Source: JBBRVW01 sp038246545 (GTDB lineage: Bacteria; Actinomycetota; Actinomycetes; JACCUZ01). Taken from it: DNA of 64,000 nucleotides. The notes under the pieces are model-generated. The model worked only from the letters and a program-made list of their open reading frames with translations, made no database searches and was not told the origin of the DNA. This document shows positions 46,262-54,447 of this stretch, in pieces. The position numbers and the translations under genes were made by a program. The stretch's first letter is position 1; every line of letters starts with the position of its first letter. The stretch spans positions 124,001 to 188,000 of the forward strand of contig JBBRVW010000001.1 of NCBI GenBank assembly GCA_038246545.1. Direction: 5' to 3'.

Positions 46262-49167
46262 CGCTCGGCGATCTCGGCCGCCTGGTAGCGGGTGGCGACG
46301 TCGAGCTTGCGCAGGATGTTGGACACGTGGACGCTGGCGGTCTTCGTGCTGATGACCAGCGCCTTGGCGATCTCGCCGTTGGTGCGGCCGGCGGCGAGGT
46401 GGCCCAGGATCTCCCGCTCGCGCGCGGTGAGGGTCGCGCCCACACCGGCGACCACACCGGTCGAGACGCGCTGCGGCGGCCGCAGGTCGATCCGCGTCCG
46501 GCGGGCCATCGCCTCGATCTCGGCGAGCAGCGGCGCGGCGCCGAGCCGCCGGGCCGCCGCGCTCGCCTGCCGCAGGCTCTCGGCCGCCCCGCCGAGGTCG
46601 CGTTCGGCCACCATCGCCTGCGCCAGCCGCCAGCGCGCGTAGGCCAGCACGTAGGGCCGCTCGGCCGTGAGCAGCACGTTGACCGCGTCGGTCCACGGGG
46701 CGATGCTCGAGCCGTCGGTGAAGCGGGTGCGCTCCGCGACGCACAGCGCACGCAGCTGCGCCGGCCGTGCCCCCGGCAGCGCGCCGGGGCCGCAGGCATG
46801 GTCGACGAGGTCGTCGACCACCGTCGCGGTCTCCTGCCAGGCGGCACCGCCGGGGTCGCCGGACCCGGTGCGGCGCCGGTCGTCGCCCACGTCGGCGAGC
46901 GCGCGGGCCCCGAGCCACGCCAGCGGCGCCGACAGAGCGAGCAGCCGGTCGGTCGACGACGACGCGTGCTCGACGACCAGGCCCAGCGCACGGTCCGGCT
47001 GCCCGCGCCACAGAAGCGCCTCGGCCTCCGCCTCGCAGCGCAGCTGTTCCAGCACCGCCGGCAGGTGGCCCAGCGCGGCGAGGTCGGACCCGACCCGCTC
47101 CCAGTCACCGCGCAGCGACGACAACCTGGCCCGCATGACCAGGGCGTAGTCCCGGTTGGCGCCCTTGACGTGCCGGATGTCGGCGAGCGCCGTCGCGACG
47201 AACGCCTCGGCCTCCGCCCACCAGCCGTAGGTGAGAGCCAGCTCCGCCGCCTGCGAGCTGAGCCACGAGCACCGGATGCCCAGGCCGCGGCCGGTGGCAG
47301 CCGCGATCCCGGCGGCCGCCGCCTCGACGCCCTCGCGGCCGAGCCCGGCGCACTGGAGGCAGTCGACGAGGTTGCTGAAGGTCTGGCCCACCAGCTCCGA
47401 GTCGCCGTCGGTGAGCGCCAGGCCCACCGCCTCCCGGGCGTCCGCGACGAGCCCCGCGGCCGCAGGTTGCACGGTGCAGCGGATCACCAGTGCCCGCGCG
47501 AGGGCAGCCCGGTCGCCGGTGCGCCGGGCCACGTCGACCGCCTCGTCGGCCAGCGGCTCCCAGTCCTGGCTGCCCCCGGCCCAGTCCAGGACGTGCACGA
47601 GACCCGAGACGACGACGCCGCGCTCGGCTGTCGGCGGCTCGGCCGGCACCAGGTCGACCGCGCGGCGGGCCGCCACCAGGGCCGCGTCGGTGCGGCCGTT
47701 CTCGAGCAGGAAGCGGGCGTACTTCGCCTCCAGGACACCGAGCCGCACCGGGTCCACCTCGGGGTCGGCCTGCAGCCACGACCGCACCCGCTCGATGATC
47801 TCGACGGCGTCGACGTCGTGGTCGCAGATCGCCGCGATCGAGGCGGCCTGCGAGAAGACCTCGACGGCGTCGGAGCCGGCGAGGTCCTCTGCGTCCGGAA
47901 CCGCCGGCCACAGCCTCCGGACCCGCTCGTACTGACGGTGCGCCTCGTCGTAGGCGTAGACGTCCTCGGCCGCCACCGCCGCCCGCAACGACCAGAGCAG
48001 CGCCCGCCGGGCGTCGCCGGCCCGGTCGGCGTGCTCCGCGACGACGCCCGGACGCACCTCGGGCGTGGGCTCCAGGACCTCGACCAGCCGTCGGTGCAGG
48101 CCGCGACGCTCCCCGGGCAGCAGGTCGGCGTACAGCGCCTCGGCCAGCAGGGCGTGACGCAACGACAGGCTGCCGTCGGGCTCGACGACGAGGAGCTGGG
48201 CGCGCAATGCCTCGTCGACGGCGACGTCCAGCTCAGGCCCCGGCACCGTCGGCTCGAGGACCCGCTCCAGCAGGGTCGCCGGCACCCGGTCCCCGGCTGC
48301 TGCCACGAGCCGGAGCAGCTGCGCGGTGAGGGGGCCGAGCGCGCGGGTCCGCCGGACGAGGACCTCGCGCAGGCTTGCGGGCAGGGTGGCCTCGTCGCCG
48401 GCGAGCGCGGCCCGCATCAGCGCCTCGGCGGCGTAGGGATTGCCCCCCGAACGGGCATGGATGCGGGCGACCAGCGCGTCCCCGAGCGGCGCACTCTCGC
48501 CGCCGAGCAGGTCGACCAGCAGGGCCCGGGTGTCGGCCAGGCTCATCGGCCCGAGCGCGACGTCGAGGACGTTCGGCGCCCGTCGTACCTCCTGGAGCCA
48601 CTCACCGAGGACGTCGTCGACCTCGTCCGGCCGGAACGCCACCACGACCGCGATCCGCTGCCGGTCGAGAGCCGCGCAGAGGTAGGCCAGCACCTCGAGG
48701 GTGGCGACGTCGGCGCAGTGCAGGTCGTCGAGCACGAGCACGACCGGCCGCTGGTCGGCTGCCCGGTCGAGCAGGCCCGATACCGCCGACACCAGCCTGG
48801 CCTGGTCCGACGTGCCGTGGCGAGCGACCCCGAGCTCCGGCAGCAGCAGCCCCAGGTCGCCGGGGTCGGCGCCCAGGACCTGGGGGACCTCGGTCCGCGG
48901 CAGCCGAGCGAGCAACGAGCGCAGCGCCGCCACCAAGGGTGCGTACGGGAGGCGGCCGCCGAGGAACCCCACCCCGGTCCCGCGGCAGACGACGGTGCTA
49001 GCCGGTAGCCGCGCCACCACCTCGTCCAGCAGCCGGGTCTTGCCGCCGCCCGCCTCGCCCTGCAGCAGCACCAGGCCGGGGCGCTCCTCCGCCGCCGCGG
49101 CGGCTGCCACGCCGAGCACGGCGGCGAGCTCCCCGTCGCGTCCGACGAAGGCCTGGCGGCGGGACAT
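46246..49167 (-). CDS. Large LuxR-family (LAL) ATP-binding regulator
   Basis: 973 residues. The N-terminal AAA domain starts MSRRQAFVGRDGELAAVLGV, with Walker A GEAGGGKT and Walker B VVLVLDDLHCAD. The middle (residues 330-880) is helical and TPR-like. The C-terminal LuxR-type HTH is complete: LTAREREILGHLAAGRTNGEIAKALVIST then KTASVHVSNILRKLDVATR. Such regulators activate operons on binding a small inducer and ATP. The target is not evident; the nearby fumarase operon and the lipoprotein gene are candidates by position only. Two direct TCTGAGGT copies lie just upstream. An alternative frame on the other strand is a shadow. Confidence 0.92.
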   Translation of the reverse strand: MSRRQAFVGRDGELAAVLGVAAAAAAEERPGLVLLQGEAGGGKTRLLDEVVARLPASTVVCRGTGVGFLGGRLPYAPLVAALRSLLARLPRTEVPQVLGADPGDLGLLLPELGVARHGTSDQARLVSAVSGLLDRAADQRPVVLVLDDLHCADVATLEVLAYLCAALDRQRIAVVVAFRPDEVDDVLGEWLQEVRRAPNVLDVALGPMSLADTRALLVDLLGGESAPLGDALVARIHARSGGNPYAAEALMRAALAGDEATLPASLREVLVRRTRALGPLTAQLLRLVAAAGDRVPATLLERVLEPTVPGPELDVAVDEALRAQLLVVEPDGSLSLRHALLAEALYADLLPGERRGLHRRLVEVLEPTPEVRPGVVAEHADRAGDARRALLWSLRAAVAAEDVYAYDEAHRQYERVRRLWPAVPDAEDLAGSDAVEVFSQAASIAAICDHDVDAVEIIERVRSWLQADPEVDPVRLGVLEAKYARFLLENGRTDAALVAARRAVDLVPAEPPTAERGVVVSGLVHVLDWAGGSQDWEPLADEAVDVARRTGDRAALARALVIRCTVQPAAAGLVADAREAVGLALTDGDSELVGQTFSNLVDCLQCAGLGREGVEAAAAGIAAATGRGLGIRCSWLSSQAAELALTYGWWAEAEAFVATALADIRHVKGANRDYALVMRARLSSLRGDWERVGSDLAALGHLPAVLEQLRCEAEAEALLWRGQPDRALGLVVEHASSSTDRLLALSAPLAWLGARALADVGDDRRRTGSGDPGGAAWQETATVVDDLVDHACGPGALPGARPAQLRALCVAERTRFTDGSSIAPWTDAVNVLLTAERPYVLAYARWRLAQAMVAERDLGGAAESLRQASAAARRLGAAPLLAEIEAMARRTRIDLRPPQRVSTGVVAGVGATLTAREREILGHLAAGRTNGEIAKALVISTKTASVHVSNILRKLDVATRYQAAEIAERYVVD

Positions 49168-49221
49168 CTGCCCACGGTCCCGGCCCCAGGCCGATCACGT
49201 CAATGCGGTGGGCCGGGCCGG

Positions 49222-49251
49222 TCTGAGGTAGCTCAGGCTGCGATCTGAGGT
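49222..49251. promoter_or_regulatory. Direct repeat upstream of the LAL regulator gene
   Basis: TCTGAGGT occurs at 49222-49229 and 49244-49251, 22 bases apart, with CTCAG between them that can also pair with CTGAG. They start 55 bases upstream of the regulator's start. A regulator site is plausible but unproven. Confidence 0.35.
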
Positions 49252-49299
49252 GGTACGCCCCATGCGCCCGACCTGCCCGGTGCACTTCAGTGGTCGACG

Positions 49300-49445
49300 G
49301 GTCACCGGGGCGGGGTGCTCGAGGGCGGGGGGAGCGAAGGAGCGGGGGTGCTCGAGGGCACGGGGGCCGGGAGCACGGGGAGCACGGAGGACCGGGGACC
49401 GGGATCGCGGGGCACGGGAGTCACGGGGACCCGGTCCCGGGTTCT
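49300..49445 (+). repeat. G-rich degenerate tandem repeats
   Basis: The plus strand holds many runs of three or more G, with short units such as GCACGGGG, GAGCACGGGG and a GGGGTGCTCGAGGGC block that occurs twice (around 49313 and 49346). No coding pattern fits it. It could fold into G-quadruplexes and belongs to the 383-base gap (49168-49550) before the lipoprotein gene. Confidence 0.5.
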
Positions 49446-49503
49446 CCGGGTGCTCGTATCTCGACGCCAGCCAGGGGGAAGGCGGCGGAGGGCCGCGAGG
49501 ACG

Positions 49504-49537
49504 AGCGGCCGCGGCGGGAACCTCCGCCGCGGCCGCT
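49504..49537 (+). promoter_or_regulatory. 14-bp perfect hairpin just before the lipoprotein start
   Basis: AGCGGCCGCGGCGG (49504-49517) and CCGCCGCGGCCGCT (49524-49537) pair fully around a 6-base loop, ending 13 bases before the ATG at 49551. In the mRNA it would lie over or next to the place where a ribosome-binding site is expected, and no clear Shine-Dalgarno sequence is seen between it and the ATG. This suggests control of translation, or a terminator for upstream transcription. Confidence 0.5.
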
Positions 49538-49550
49538 GCGTCGAAGCGCC

Positions 49551-50303
49551 ATGACGCGGCCGCTCCTGCTCGCCCCCCTGCTGGCTGCGGCGCTCGCCCT
49601 GCCGCTCGGCGGCTGCGGGGACGCGGCGCCGACCACCACCGTCGTCTCGGCCGGTGTCGACGCCCCGGCCCCGTGCCCGCCGGCGGACTCCGAGGGCACC
49701 GCGGTGATCGACTGGGTCGACTTCGTCCGGGTCCACGGCCGCGTGTACAGCCGCGCCGTCGCGACGCCCGGCTCGACCGTCGATGCCGCCGACGTCGCGG
49801 CGGTCGACTCCCACGTCGTGTGCCGGATCGCCGACGTCGTCGGCGACCCCGGCTACCGGGCGCGGGACGGCGATGCCTCGTTCCTCCCCGCCGGCACCGA
49901 GCTGCACCGGTTCGGCTCTGCCGACCCGCGCCTGCGGCTCACCGCGAACGTCGACGGCGAGTGGCTGGTGTACGAGGTGTCCGAGGTCGACGGCGCCCGC
50001 AGCGGCGCCGACCTGCTCGACCTCGGAGCCGGCGTCGCCTCGATCGACCTGCTCGACGCCGAGACCGGCACGACGGTGCTCGCGACGGTCGACGACCCGG
50101 CGGAGCTACGCCGGGTCGTCGACGCCGTGCTCGCCGCGCCGGTCCAGGCGTCGCCGAGCGACGAGCTCGAGGCGCCGGACTTCCTCGCCTTCCACCTCAC
50201 CGACGGCACATCCGTCCGCCGGCCGTGGTTCCGGGCCTCCGGCGTTCTCGGGAGGCAGGTGCAGGCGCCACCCGAGCTGGCCGCTTCCTTCGCGTCGCAC
50301 TGA
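49551..50303 (+). CDS. Lipoprotein of unknown function
   Basis: 250 residues. MTRPLLLAPLLAAALALPLGGC is a signal peptide with the lipidated cysteine at residue 22. The mature part starts with GDAAPTTTVVSAG and a Cys-Pro pair, then IDWVDFVRVHGRVYSRAV, a Cys in VVCRIADVV, and a beta-rich region LPAGTELHRFGSADPRLRLTANVDGEWLVYEV, ending in ELAASFASH. I do not recognise a family. Extracytoplasmic location is well supported. The upstream in-frame extension to 49290 is G-rich repeat sequence and was excluded. It precedes fumC by 94 bases on the same strand. Confidence 0.75.
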   Translation: MTRPLLLAPLLAAALALPLGGCGDAAPTTTVVSAGVDAPAPCPPADSEGTAVIDWVDFVRVHGRVYSRAVATPGSTVDAADVAAVDSHVVCRIADVVGDPGYRARDGDASFLPAGTELHRFGSADPRLRLTANVDGEWLVYEVSEVDGARSGADLLDLGAGVASIDLLDAETGTTVLATVDDPAELRRVVDAVLAAPVQASPSDELEAPDFLAFHLTDGTSVRRPWFRASGVLGRQVQAPPELAASFASH

Positions 50304-50397
50304 CGGCCGCTGGGGCGCGTCGGTCCTCCCCACTGCGCGCGGCCCCCTGGCCCCGAGCGGCGCGGTACGAGAGCGGCCCGTGGGATAGGACTAGGAC

Positions 50398-51786
50398 ATG
50401 AGCGACGACTTCCGGACCGAGCACGACTCGATGGGCGACGTGCAGGTGCCGCGTGACGCCCTGTGGCGCGCGCAGACCCAGCGCGCCGTCGAGAACTTCC
50501 CCCTCTCCGGTACGCCGATCGAGCGCGCCCTGATCGGCGCGCTTGCGTCCATCAAGGGCTGCGCGGCGGTGGTCAACGCACAGCTGGGCGTGCTGGACGA
50601 CGACGTGGCGACGGCCGTCCACGACGCCGCCGCTGAGGTTGCGCGCGGCGACCACGACGCGCACTTCCCCATCGACGTGTTCCAGACCGGGTCCGGGACG
50701 TCGAGCAACATGAACGCCAACGAGGTGATCGCGACACTCGCCACCCGCCGCCTCGGCCGTGACGTGCACCCGAACGACGCCGTCAACGCGTCGCAGTCGT
50801 CCAACGACGTGTTCCCGTCGGCGATCCACATCGCGGCGACACGCGCCGTGGTCCGGGACCTGGTGCCTGCCCTCACCCACCTTCAGGAGTCGTTGTCCCG
50901 CAAGGCGTCCGAGCTCGCGGAGGTCGTGAAGAGCGGCCGCACCCACCTCATGGACGCAACCCCGGTGACACTGGGGCAGGAGCTCGGCGGCTACGCCGCG
51001 CAGGTGGCGTTCGGCGTGGAGCGGCTCGAGGCGGCGCTCCCCCGGGTCGGCGAGCTGCCGCTCGGCGGCACCGCGGTGGGCACCGGCATCAACATGCCGC
51101 CCGGGTTCGCCGACGCGGTCGTGCGCCGACTGGCCGCCGACATGCGGCTGCCGCTCACCGAGGCGCGCAACCACTTCGAGGCGCAGGGGGCGCGGGACGC
51201 GCTGGTCGAGCTCTCCGGCGTCCTGCGGACGATCGCGGTGTCGCTCACGAAGATCTGCAACGACCTGCGCTGGATGTCGTCCGGCCCTCGCACCGGGCTG
51301 GCCGAGATCCACCTGCCCGACCTCCAGCCGGGTTCGTCGATCATGCCGGGCAAGGTGAACCCGGTCGTGCCCGAGGCGACGCTGATGGTGTGCGCGCAGG
51401 TCATCGGCAACGACGCGGCCGTCGCCTTCGCAGGTGCCTCCGGCAGCTTCGAGCTGAACGTGATGATGCCGGTGATGGCGCGCAACGTCCTCGAGTCGCT
51501 ACGCCTGCTGACCAACGCGTCGCGCCTCCTGGCCGACCGCTGCGTCGACGGCATCACCGCCGACGTCGACCGGTGCCGCGAGTACGCCGAGTCTTCACCG
51601 TCGGTGGTCACGCCGCTCAACCGCTACCTCGGCTACGAGGCGGCGGCGCGGATCGCGAAGCAGTCGCTTGCCGAGCGGAAGACGATCCGCGACGTCGTTG
51701 TCGAGCAGGGCTACGTGGAGCGCGGCGAGATCACCGAGCAGCAGCTCGACGAGGCCCTCGACGTGCTGCGCATGACACGACCCTGA
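50398..51786 (+). CDS. fumC: Class II fumarate hydratase FumC
   Basis: 462 residues, a homotetrameric, iron-free fumarase. It has the family landmarks: FQTGSGTSSNMNANEVIA, HPNDAVNASQSSNDVFPSAIHIA, SGRTHLMDATPVTLGQE, and the fumarate-lyase signature GSSIMPGKVNPV at about 312-323 with the catalytic Ser loop. Aspartase and other lyases of the superfamily differ around the HPND-N-SQSSND motif, so fumarase is preferred. ATG at 50398. It is a second, unrelated route for the reaction catalysed by the class I enzyme at 43.4 kb. Confidence 0.95.
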   Translation: MSDDFRTEHDSMGDVQVPRDALWRAQTQRAVENFPLSGTPIERALIGALASIKGCAAVVNAQLGVLDDDVATAVHDAAAEVARGDHDAHFPIDVFQTGSGTSSNMNANEVIATLATRRLGRDVHPNDAVNASQSSNDVFPSAIHIAATRAVVRDLVPALTHLQESLSRKASELAEVVKSGRTHLMDATPVTLGQELGGYAAQVAFGVERLEAALPRVGELPLGGTAVGTGINMPPGFADAVVRRLAADMRLPLTEARNHFEAQGARDALVELSGVLRTIAVSLTKICNDLRWMSSGPRTGLAEIHLPDLQPGSSIMPGKVNPVVPEATLMVCAQVIGNDAAVAFAGASGSFELNVMMPVMARNVLESLRLLTNASRLLADRCVDGITADVDRCREYAESSPSVVTPLNRYLGYEAAARIAKQSLAERKTIRDVVVEQGYVERGEITEQQLDEALDVLRMTRP

Positions 51787-51818
51787 CGCCAGCGCCCGTC
51801 GCCGCCGCTCGCTTTCCA

Positions 51819-51869
51819 TGATCCACAGTGGATCGGTGGGAGAAAGTCCAACGGATCCACTGTGGATCA
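51819..51869. repeat. 51-bp palindrome between convergent genes
   Basis: TGATCCACAGTGGATC (51819-51834) and its exact complement GATCCACTGTGGATCA (51854-51869) flank 19 bases in which GT...AC and GGA...TCC also pair. Each arm is itself a near-palindrome (GATCCAC/GTGGATC), so several foldings are possible. It lies between fumC and the convergent transglycosylase gene and can serve as a bidirectional terminator; its symmetry also suits a dispersed repeat. Confidence 0.65.
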
Positions 51870-51916
51870 CAGCCGGGTGGTCGCGCAGCCGCAGGGGCCG
51901 CGGGAGGTACGGGAGC

Positions 51917-52552
51917 TCAGTACCAGCCCTTCGACTGCCATGCCGACCACGCGCCGCACGGAGTCGAGTAGCTCTGCCGGATGTAGGCGAGGCCCCACGA
52001 GATCTGGGTCGCCGTGTTGGTCTGCCAGTCGCTGCCCGCGGTGCTCATCTTCGAGCCGGGCAGCGCCTGCGCGATGCCGTACGCGCCGGACGACGGGTTC
52101 TCGGCGCGGGGGTCCCAGCTCGACTCGTGCTCCCAGAGAGTGTCCAGGCAGGAGAACTCGCCGGCTCCCCAGCCGTAGCGCTCGGCCATCATCGACCGCG
52201 CGATGCTCCGCGGGTCGCCGAAGGATACGGTGCGCGACGCCGACCGCGACGCGGCGGCTCGCTGCTGGCGCACCTCACGGGCCGCCTTGACGGCCCGCGC
52301 GCGGCGGCGCTCGACCTTCGCCAGGGCATGGCCGGCGGCCGGCGGACCGCCGCGGGTGACGGCCGCACCGTCGGGCAGGTCACCGATCCGGGTGACGGCC
52401 GGCTCGAGCACGCGGGTCTCCCCCTCGGCAGCCCAGGCGTTGGCCCCGAGCACCACAGCGCTGGAGGCTGCAGCGACGACGAGGGCGGCAACGGTGTGCC
52501 GGACACGGGTCGGGCGGCGGTGCTTGGGCAACTCGGCATCCTTCCGGCGCAT
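51917..52552 (-). CDS. Secreted lytic-transglycosylase-like protein
   Basis: About 211 residues. A basic start (MRRKDAELPKHRRPTRVRHT) leads to a signal anchor (VAALVVAAASSAVVLGANAWA). A helical linker rich in Arg and Ala (residues 75-110) precedes a C-terminal domain of the lysozyme-like/SLT fold: FSCLDTLWEHESSWDPRAENPSSGAYGIAQALPGSKM, with catalytic Glu in the HESSW segment and the GAYGIAQA motif, then WGLAYIRQSY and GAWSAWQSKGWY. It should cut peptidoglycan outside the cell. The start at 52552 has AGGTGG 5 bases upstream; a GTG at 52561 is alternative. The 283-base gap upstream shows no gene. Confidence 0.85.
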   Translation of the reverse strand: MRRKDAELPKHRRPTRVRHTVAALVVAAASSAVVLGANAWAAEGETRVLEPAVTRIGDLPDGAAVTRGGPPAAGHALAKVERRRARAVKAAREVRQQRAAASRSASRTVSFGDPRSIARSMMAERYGWGAGEFSCLDTLWEHESSWDPRAENPSSGAYGIAQALPGSKMSTAGSDWQTNTATQISWGLAYIRQSYSTPCGAWSAWQSKGWY

Positions 52553-52835
52553 GCCTGCCACCTCATGCGCGGCAGACGTGACGTCCCCGGCTCACCGGCC
52601 CCTGTGGATCGTCTCGGTGGCTCGGCCGGCACTACTCAGCGTGACTGTTGCGACACGCCGACCGGCGGGGTGCTACCGGTTGACCATGCAGGAAAGCCCC
52701 GCAGGATGGCGAATTCTCGGGACGTGGGCTCCGTCACACCTACCGGTGCACGCGCAACCATCCGAGACATCGGTCACACTCGGTGACTACGGGTCAGGAC
52801 GGGGCGACTCGTCGTGCTCGCGGCGGACGCCGGGT

Positions 52836-53444
52836 TCAGTGCAGGCCGAGGCGGGCCAGCGGCTCGACCAGCTCGCGCTCCTCGTAGGACAGGTGCGACA
52901 GCAACCCGTCGGTCAGCAGGTCGACGGCGGCCCGCAGCCCGGCCAGCCCGCCGACCGGTTCGGACACCAGCCCGACCAGTGCCCGGTCCACGCGCTCGAG
53001 CAGGTCGTGGATCACGAGGTGCTCGTCCTGCAGCCGGTCGACCACCGGCGCCAGCCGCGGGTCCGCGGACCGCAGGTGCGGCAGCATGCTCTGGTCCTCG
53101 ATGGTGTGGTGCGTGGCGACGATCCGGCAGTACGACGCGCAGTAGGCGCCGAGGGTCCAGTCGTTCTGCCGCAGGGTCATCTCCGCGATGTGCGACCGCG
53201 CGCTGCCCGCGTCGAGGGCGCCGGCGGCGACCTGCTCGATCAACCCCCGCAGCTGCACCTGCTCCGCACGCAACCCGTCGTGCACGTCGACGAGGTGCTG
53301 GCCGACCGCGCGGTCGTGAGCGAGGTACTCGCGGGCCGGCTCGGGCGTGGGCCCGGTGGGCCGGGTCGACTCGTCCCACACCGGCTCGCCGCTCAGCCGC
53401 CTGCCGTCGTCCGGTGTCGGCTCGACGCCGAGCGTCGCGGGCAC
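52836..53444 (-). CDS. Hemerythrin HHE domain, probably the C-terminal part of the adjacent flavin enzyme
   Basis: About 202 residues if started at the GTG at 53444. After TPDDGRRLSGEPVWDESTRP comes a four-helix bundle with the iron ligands in HHE order: HDRAVGQHLVDVHDGL, ATHHTIEDQSMLPHL, DEHLVIHDLL and SHLSYEERELVEPL. Hemerythrin domains bind a di-iron centre and sense or store oxygen or NO. No ribosome-binding site is convincing, and the flavin enzyme frame upstream runs on over this region in another frame, so I believe this is the end of a fused LLM-hemerythrin gene broken by a one-base shift near 53461-53475. Confidence 0.75.
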   Translation of the reverse strand: MPATLGVEPTPDDGRRLSGEPVWDESTRPTGPTPEPAREYLAHDRAVGQHLVDVHDGLRAEQVQLRGLIEQVAAGALDAGSARSHIAEMTLRQNDWTLGAYCASYCRIVATHHTIEDQSMLPHLRSADPRLAPVVDRLQDEHLVIHDLLERVDRALVGLVSEPVGGLAGLRAAVDLLTDGLLSHLSYEERELVEPLARLGLH

Positions 53445-53461
53445 CGCCGAGGCGGCAGCCG

Positions 53462-54393
53462 GCCCCGAGAGAGACGACGCCCGGCAGCCCCAGGTCGGGT
53501 CCTGCCCCTGACGATCGCTCGAGGTCGACGGCGTCGCGGACCGCCGGGGCCACCTCGCCGGCGTACCGGCGGATGGTGTCGGGGTCATCCGTCGCGAGGA
53601 TGAACGCGCTGATGCCGTCGCCGAGCGCCAGCTCGACCAGCTGCTCGACCCACTCCTCCGGCGGCCCGTCGAGGAAACCGCTGCCGCTGCTCGTGAACTG
53701 CCCGTTGATGTTGTAGAGACGTCGCACGGCCCGCGGATCGCGCCCCGCCTCCTCAGCCGCCGCGTCGATCGCGGCGTTCATCGCGGGCAGCTGGTCCGGT
53801 GCGGCGTAGCTGCTGCTCGGCAGCCAGCCGTCGGCGACCCGACCGGTCAGCGCGAGCATCCGCTTCTTGTACGCGCCGACCCAGATGCCGACGTCGGGGG
53901 CCGGTGCCGGCCCCGGGTGCATGCCCTGCACCCGGTGATGGCTGCCGTCGACCCGCACCGCGGGGCCACCCTCCGACCACACCGCGCGGACGACGTCGAT
54001 CCCCTCCGCCAGCGCGTCGACCGCGTCGCCCGGCGAGAGCCGCGTCCCGCCCATCGCGGCGATCGCGTCCCAGAACGCACCCGCGCCGAGCCCGAGCTCG
54101 ACCCGGCCACGACTGACCAGGTCGAGGGTGGCGACACTGCGGGCCAGCACCGCCGGCGGCCGCAGCGGCAGGTTGGCGACGTTCGGCGCGATGCGGACCC
54201 GCGTGGTGCGCGCCGCAATGACCGAGAGCATCGTCCAGGTGTCGACGAACCGGGCCTGGTACGGGTGGTCCTGCAGCGTCACGAGATCGAGCCCGACCTG
54301 CTCGGTGAGGCCGGCGAGCGCGAGCACCCGCTCGACATCGGCCGCGACCGGCGTGAGGAAGGTGCCGAAGAGCAGGTCGTGCCCGTAGCCCAT
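53462..54393 (-). CDS. LLM-class flavin-dependent oxidoreductase, frameshifted end
   Basis: About 310 residues of F420/FMN-dependent luciferase-like fold: MGYGHDLLFGTFLTPV, LTEQVGLDLVTLQDHPYQ, RIAPNVANLPLRPPAVLARS, the GRVELGLGAGAFWDAIAAMGG segment, then GIWVGAYKKRMLALTGRVADGWLP and ISAFILATDDPDTIRRYAGEVAP. The substrate is unknown. The coding pattern ends around VDLERSSGAGPDLGLPGV; beyond, the frame is open but Arg-rich nonsense, while the -1/+1 frame continues as a hemerythrin domain. The likely shift is in a GAGAGAG/CCCC tract at 53461-53475. GGAGG lies 12 bases before the ATG; a GTG one codon earlier is also possible. Confidence 0.8.
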
Positions 54394-54447
54394 CACACGT
54401 CTCATCCTCCCCGACGGGTGATCACTCCCGCCGCCGGGGAGGACGGG

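Noticed and set aside
45934..49008. A 1024-codon plus-strand open frame
   Set aside because: It is antisense to the complete LuxR-type regulator and the product has no domain pattern.
52562..52835. Cyclic di-AMP riboswitch before the transglycosylase-like gene
   Set aside because: Actinobacterial cell-wall hydrolase genes often have one, so I looked for its conserved elements on the minus strand, but did not find a convincing set; the sequence only has short repeats (ACCGGTA twice).
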